Translations under genes and position numbers: made by a program
Shown here: positions 60,472 through 64,000 of the stretch, in pieces
How the letters are laid out: every line of letters begins with the position of its first letter
Position numbering within the stretch: the stretch's first letter is position 1
The notes under the pieces: model-generated
Told to the model about the DNA's origin: nothing
What the model saw: only the letters and a program-made list of their open reading frames with translations
Database searches by the model: none
DNA from: Sphingomonas paucimobilis NBRC 13935
GTDB taxonomy: Bacteria; Pseudomonadota; Alphaproteobacteria; Sphingomonadales; Sphingomonadaceae
Assembly (NCBI RefSeq): GCF_000739895.2
Contig: NZ_BBJS01000043.1
Location: forward strand, 208,146 to 272,145
Reading direction: 5' to 3'
DNA length: 64,000 nt

Positions 60472-61348
60472 AGTTGCCGGGTCCGATGACGAGGCAATCG
60501 CGCGCGGCCTGAACGATGTCAGCGGTGACCTCCTCGACGCGGTTGAGGGTCATGATCCGCCGCATCTGCGCGAACAGGCGCTCCATGAGCCGGAAGTTGC
60601 CGCGCGTGATGCGGATCACGGCTGCCTGCGCTTCGATCGCGTCGAGTTGGGCCGGGTCGAAGCTGATCCCGAAATCGCCGGCGTGGGTCGCGAGCAGCAG
60701 CCGCATTTCGGTCTCGGTAAGCGGTTTGAACTCGTGGACGAAGCCGATCCGCGAGTAGAGCTGGGCATAGCGGGCGAGGCGCTTCTCCAAGCCCGGCATA
60801 CCCATCAGGATCAGCCCGAAGCCGTGGCGATCGGCCATGTCGCGGAGATGTTCGAGCGACTTTATGGTCAGGCGGTCGGCCTCGTCGACGATGACGAGGG
60901 GGCAGGCGATGCGGGCGGCGTCATGGGTGATTTCGTCCTGCGAGCCGCCCGCGACCGTCAGCCGGGCATAGCCCAGCTTAATGAGGTTGAGGCCCAACAC
61001 CGCGTCGATCGTCTTGGGCGTGTTGCTGACCGACACGGTGTAGAAGACGGCGCGGCAGCGAGCGACCTTTTCGCCAAGGAGCGCGGCAATGGGACGGAGC
61101 GCGGCATATTCCCCCAGGTCGGGGAAGCTGGAAAACTCGCGCGCCGATCGCGTCTTTCCGACGCCCGGCCGGCCATGACACACGCCGATATAGCGGTAGT
61201 GCGCGCAGGCTTCGGCAAACTCGACGAACCGGGCATGTTCGCGGGTCGCCAGGAACGGCTGCTCGACCAGGAACTCAATCGTCAGCGGCGTAGAGCCGGA
61301 GCCCTCGGTAGGTGGTGGGCCGGGAAGCCGTATCCTCTTGGTCGCCAT
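60470..61348 (-). CDS. tniB: TniB-like AAA ATPase (transposition helper)
   Basis: A 292-residue AAA protein with Walker A GRPGVGKT and Walker B PLVIVDEADRLTIKSLEHLRDMADRHGFGLILMG. TniB/MuB-type ATPases choose the target and activate the transposase. ATG 61348 has GGAG eight bases upstream. It overlaps the transposase gene by 74 bp, and its stop lies inside the left inverted repeat. Confidence 0.88.
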   Translation of the reverse strand: MATKRIRLPGPPPTEGSGSTPLTIEFLVEQPFLATREHARFVEFAEACAHYRYIGVCHGRPGVGKTRSAREFSSFPDLGEYAALRPIAALLGEKVARCRAVFYTVSVSNTPKTIDAVLGLNLIKLGYARLTVAGGSQDEITHDAARIACPLVIVDEADRLTIKSLEHLRDMADRHGFGLILMGMPGLEKRLARYAQLYSRIGFVHEFKPLTETEMRLLLATHAGDFGISFDPAQLDAIEAQAAVIRITRGNFRLMERLFAQMRRIMTLNRVEEVTADIVQAARDCLVIGPGN

Positions 61349-62753
61349 CGAAGGTCTCCGTGGGGGCAGGCACCTGCTTGTCGCGCTCCTTCGCGCCGCG
61401 CCGGGCGCGCTGGATCGCGCGCAACGACGGGTGCCCAGCGTGCGCGGAGCTGAGCGCACGGCAGACGAACCGGCCCTGGTGGTAGACGTGGATCTCGGTC
61501 AGGTCGCGGGGGTCATAGACCGCCTCGACCTGCTCGCCGACGAAGGCCGCGAGCGTGGGTTCGACATAGCGCCTGCCCATCAGACGGATGCCGTCGCGCA
61601 GCACTTTACGGGGCTTGGGCACGTGCACGAGCAGCATGTCGAGCTGTTCAAGGCTGTCGGGCATTGCGGGCAGGAACCCGCCCTTCTGCCAGCGCGTGAT
61701 CGGCGGTTCGCCGGTGCTGCCATGCGGGCGACGATGATAGACGCCGCACACGAACGCCTCGAAGCGGGCGCGCAGCTCGTCGAGCGTGAGCACTGGCGCC
61801 GACAGCGGCTTGCCCGCGATCAGGTGGCCGGGCAGGTCGGGCAGGAACATGTCGTTGATGGTGCGGAACAGCCGCTCGATCTTGCCGCGCCCGCGAGGAC
61901 GCCCCGGCAGCGAATGGATGAGGCGGATTTTGAGGGCGATGCACGCCTGCTCGATATGCTCGGAGATGAAATCCGAGCCGTTGTCGACGTAAAGCTGTTC
62001 GGGAATGCCGCTGACGATCCATTCGGGATTGGGCTTGCGCCAGATCGCCTGCCGCAAGGCGAGCGCCGTGTTGAGGGCACTGGGGGCATCAAGGCTGAGG
62101 AAGTAACCGGCGATGGCTCGGCTGTGATCGTCAACGATGACGGTCAGCCAAGAACGCACCGGGGTTCCGGCATCATCGAGCACGAGAATGTCGAGAACGG
62201 TATGATCGGCCTGCCACATCTCGTTCGAGGTCGCGGCTTCGCGCCGATGCACTAGCTCGTGCTGGTCGCGGTAGACGGCCGGATCGGAGGCTGCGGCGAT
62301 CTGGCTTGCCGGTATCGCCCTGACGACACGCGCGACGGCCGCATAGCTGGGGGTTCGGTGTCCATGCGCGATGGCGAGTTCCTGCACCTTTCGGTGAATG
62401 GCGGCGACCGGGGGCCGCGGGCGCTTGGTGGCGAGAGTGCGGGTCAGTTCGACCAGATGTTCCGGCAGGTGCAGCCTGCCCCGATCGTTGCGCGGCAGAC
62501 GCGCGAGACCGGCAAGTCCTTCGGCACGGTAGCGCCCGAGCCAGCGCTGCAACGTCCGCTCGCTCAGCGTGCCGGTGCGGGCGAGGTCCGCGAGCGGGAT
62601 GCCATCGGCGAGGTGCGGTTCAAGGACGCGGTAGCGCTCGATCGCCAGCGGCGGGACAAGCGCCGGATGCGTCACCGCCGACGGTCCGTGTCGCAGGTAA
62701 GGAAAACGGAGATTTGCCTGCCCATCGCCATGCGAGTCCGCTCGCGTTGCCAA
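61275..62753 (-). CDS. tniA: TniA/Mu-like DDE transposase
   Basis: A 492-residue transposase: N-terminal HTH region (LADLARTGTLSERTLQRWLGRYRAEG), then an rve core with Asp183 (MWQADHT), Asp257 (YVDNGSDF) and Glu293 (GRGKIERLFRT), the DDE triad, and a Mu-type C-terminal beta barrel (VRLMGRRYVEPTLAAFVGEQVEAVYDPRDLTEIHVY-like region). Complete and probably active. Confidence 0.92.
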   Translation of the reverse strand: MATRADSHGDGQANLRFPYLRHGPSAVTHPALVPPLAIERYRVLEPHLADGIPLADLARTGTLSERTLQRWLGRYRAEGLAGLARLPRNDRGRLHLPEHLVELTRTLATKRPRPPVAAIHRKVQELAIAHGHRTPSYAAVARVVRAIPASQIAAASDPAVYRDQHELVHRREAATSNEMWQADHTVLDILVLDDAGTPVRSWLTVIVDDHSRAIAGYFLSLDAPSALNTALALRQAIWRKPNPEWIVSGIPEQLYVDNGSDFISEHIEQACIALKIRLIHSLPGRPRGRGKIERLFRTINDMFLPDLPGHLIAGKPLSAPVLTLDELRARFEAFVCGVYHRRPHGSTGEPPITRWQKGGFLPAMPDSLEQLDMLLVHVPKPRKVLRDGIRLMGRRYVEPTLAAFVGEQVEAVYDPRDLTEIHVYHQGRFVCRALSSAHAGHPSLRAIQRARRGAKERDKQVPAPTETFDGDQEDTASRPTTYRGLRLYAADD

Positions 62754-62866
62754 ACCGGCCTGTTCGACGTAAATCTACCCGGTAAAGAAAACTAGGGCAA
62801 CATAGACCTGCCGATGACGACTTTCTTCCCAAACCGCGCCCGATCGGGGCGCCACCGGCCCTACGC

Positions 62867-63439
62867 ATGAAAATCGGTTACGCCCGCGTATCGACCGCCG
62901 AGCAGAACCTGGACCTCCAGCGTGATGCGCTGAAGGCTGCCGGCTGCGAGAAGGTCATCACCGACAAGGCCTCCGGGGCGACTGCCGCTCGCCCTGGATT
63001 GGAAAAGGTGAAGGAGCTGCTTCGCGCCGGCGACACACTGGTGGTCTGGCGCCTCGACAGGCTCGGCCGCTCGCTCCGTGATCTGATCGGATGGATGACC
63101 TACCTCGACGAGGAAAAGGTCGGGCTGCTGAGCCTGCACGAGGCGATCGACACGACCACCACGTCGGGCAAGCTTACCTTCCACCTGTTCGGGGCATTGG
63201 CGGAGTTCGAGCGCAACCTGATCCGCGAGCGGACCCAGGCCGGTCTCACCGCAGCCCGCGCTCGCGGCAAGAAGGGTGGCCGGCCGGCCGCACTCGGCAA
63301 GGACAAGCGCGACCTGGCCGTCAGGCTCTACCACGAGAACACGATGCCGATCGCCAAGATTTGCTCGATGCTCGGCATCTCCAAGCCAACACTCTACGCC
63401 TATGTGCGATCGGCCGAGACCAAGCCGGTAGCCGCGTAG
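62867..63439 (+). CDS. tniR: Serine recombinase (resolvase) of the transposon
   Basis: A 190-residue resolvase with Ser in MKIGYARVSTAEQNLDLQ and VVWRLDRLGRSLRDLIGWM, HTH at MPIAKICSMLGISKPTLYAYV. Divergent from tniA with a 113-bp gap that probably holds the res site. It resolves cointegrates. Confidence 0.9.
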   Translation: MKIGYARVSTAEQNLDLQRDALKAAGCEKVITDKASGATAARPGLEKVKELLRAGDTLVVWRLDRLGRSLRDLIGWMTYLDEEKVGLLSLHEAIDTTTTSGKLTFHLFGALAEFERNLIRERTQAGLTAARARGKKGGRPAALGKDKRDLAVRLYHENTMPIAKICSMLGISKPTLYAYVRSAETKPVAA

Positions 63440-63450
63440 CGACGCTCGCC

Positions 63451-63497
63451 GACAAATAGCGCGATCAGAATGCCGCCACTTAGCGCGAGCGTTTACA
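63451..63497. repeat. Right terminal inverted repeat
   Basis: Mirror of 60425-60471; starts 12 bases after the resolvase stop. Confidence 0.9.
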
Positions 63498-63503
63498 CCG
63501 TTC
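63498..63503. repeat. Target site duplication, right copy
   Basis: CCGTTC, equal to 60419-60424. Confidence 0.7.
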
Positions 63504-63728
63504 GCGGTCCCGATCGGCCCAGCGTCCCCCGGAACCGTTCGTTATCGGGAAGGCATCTAAGCGGTCTGCACCATCCTTCATCTAAAGTTCTCCAAGCGCT
63601 TCTGAGGATTTTCGGGCGCACCAAAAGCACTTGCTCCTCCAGTGGCTGGAGCATGTAACCGCAATTTGCTCTCCTGCGGACGGGGGGCTGGAGGTGGCTT
63701 TTTGACGGCCCGTGTTGAAGCAATCGGT

Positions 63729-64000
63729 ATGTCTCGACGCTCATTAGTGGCGCGGCTGGTGGCCTGTGGAACCGGCTTGGTGCTCGGTTCTCCAACGCTC
63801 GCGCGACAGACTTCCCGGTCTGCGGGCTCGTGGAACTTCGGTGCGGCTCACCTCGAATGGGAGCCGCTGGAAGTCGGCACGGGTGATACCCTCCTTGTTT
63901 CGGCACAAGTGCGCGGAGTGCCGGTGCGGGCGGTGCTCGACAGTGGCAGCGGCGCGTCGATCATGAGCACGGCGCTCGCGGCGAAGCTCGGCTTGAACGA
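63729..64000 (+). CDS. Retropepsin-like aspartic protease family protein, 3' end cut
   Basis: From ATG 63729 the frame stays open to the window edge. An N-terminal signal region (RLVACGTGLVLGSPTLA) is followed by LEWEPLEVGTGDTLLVSAQVRGVPVRAVLDSGSGASIMSTALAAKLGLN, where DSGSGAS is the catalytic aspartic protease motif in a retropepsin-like half domain. Function of such bacterial proteins is mostly unknown. 231 bp separate it from the transposon end. Confidence 0.7.
   Translation, partial: MSRRSLVARLVACGTGLVLGSPTLARQTSRSAGSWNFGAAHLEWEPLEVGTGDTLLVSAQVRGVPVRAVLDSGSGASIMSTALAAKLGLN

Larger units (their letters stand above)
60425..63497. mobile_element. TniAB-type transposon, complete
   Basis: A 3.07-kb element beginning with TGTAAACG and ending with CGTTTACA (TG...CA ends), bounded by 47-bp inverted repeats (60425-60471 and 63451-63497; 45 of 47 identical) and a 6-bp direct repeat CCGTTC. 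It holds TniB-like ATPase, TniA/Mu-like DDE transposase (overlapping by 74 bp), and a divergent resolvase. No cargo gene is present. Confidence 0.9.

Noticed and set aside
61338..62255. 305-residue plus-strand frame inside the transposon
   Set aside because: Antisense to tniA/tniB; no signature.

Overview
The window is GC-rich and its coding style (GTG and TTG starts, ATGA overlaps, protein family choices) fits an alphaproteobacterium of the Sphingomonadales. A RepA/ParA/ribbon-helix-helix block with iterons and a DnaA box at 54.8-57.1 kb, plus five site-specific recombinases and two transposase modules, suggests a plasmid or an integrated plasmid rather than core chromosome (inference). No rRNA, tRNA or CRISPR was seen.

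Region 1 (1-27.8 kb) is one stress-tolerance island: DegP-like protease, ClpB, a TrxC-like thioredoxin, Hsp20, DnaJ (CbpA type), DnaK, GrpE, Dps, a double universal stress protein, a BON protein, peroxiredoxin plus glutaredoxin, an NDUFS4-like protein, a HxlR/metallo-hydrolase pair and several small envelope proteins. Its content recalls the transmissible locus of heat resistance of other Proteobacteria. Interleaved is a sugar module: mannose-6-phosphate isomerase, a HAD protein resembling eukaryotic phosphomannomutase, mannose-1-phosphate guanylyltransferase, a GT4 glycosyltransferase with a C-terminal helical domain, two GH130 genes (one cut by the window edge) and 6-phosphogluconolactonase. 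Ten intergenic copies of a 14-bp dyad, CTGAY-N4-RTCAG (CRP/FNR-like spacing), lie upstream of these units and stop exactly where the island meets a tyrosine integrase (27.8 kb), so the island looks like one regulon.

Region 2 (27.8-33.6 kb) holds the integrase, a short prokaryotic Argonaute with its TIR-APAZ partner (SPARTA-type defence), a VapBC-like toxin-antitoxin pair and a serine recombinase.

Region 3 (33.7-44.5 kb) holds a sulfite module (LysR regulator, TDT-family exporter, periplasmic sulfite dehydrogenase with cytochrome c, and a second, cytosolic sulfite oxidase family protein), an MgtC-like protein, an ECF sigma/anti-sigma pair with a YVTN propeller and a DUF305 protein, and a fluoride operon (fluoride riboswitch, CLC-F type transporter, DUF190).

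Region 4 (44.6-54.3 kb) holds a resolvase, a frameshifted IS1182-like transposase, a small mercury operon (MerR, MerT, GDCCVxC protein), a multicopper oxidase with a DsrE protein, and a BigR-type sulfide/persulfide operon (ArsR sensor, two YeeE/YedE halves, TauE, persulfide dioxygenase, rhodanese, Lgt).

Region 5 (54.3-60.3 kb) is plasmid backbone: DUF6118-like protein, origin, RepA, RHH protein, ParA, SprT-like metalloprotease, DUF4160/DUF2442 pair, HNH protein and a resolvase. Three arrays of 8-bp repeats mark the partition/regulatory sites. Region 6 (60.4-63.5 kb) is a complete TniAB-type transposon with 47-bp terminal inverted repeats and a 6-bp target duplication, followed by the start of an aspartic-protease-like gene.
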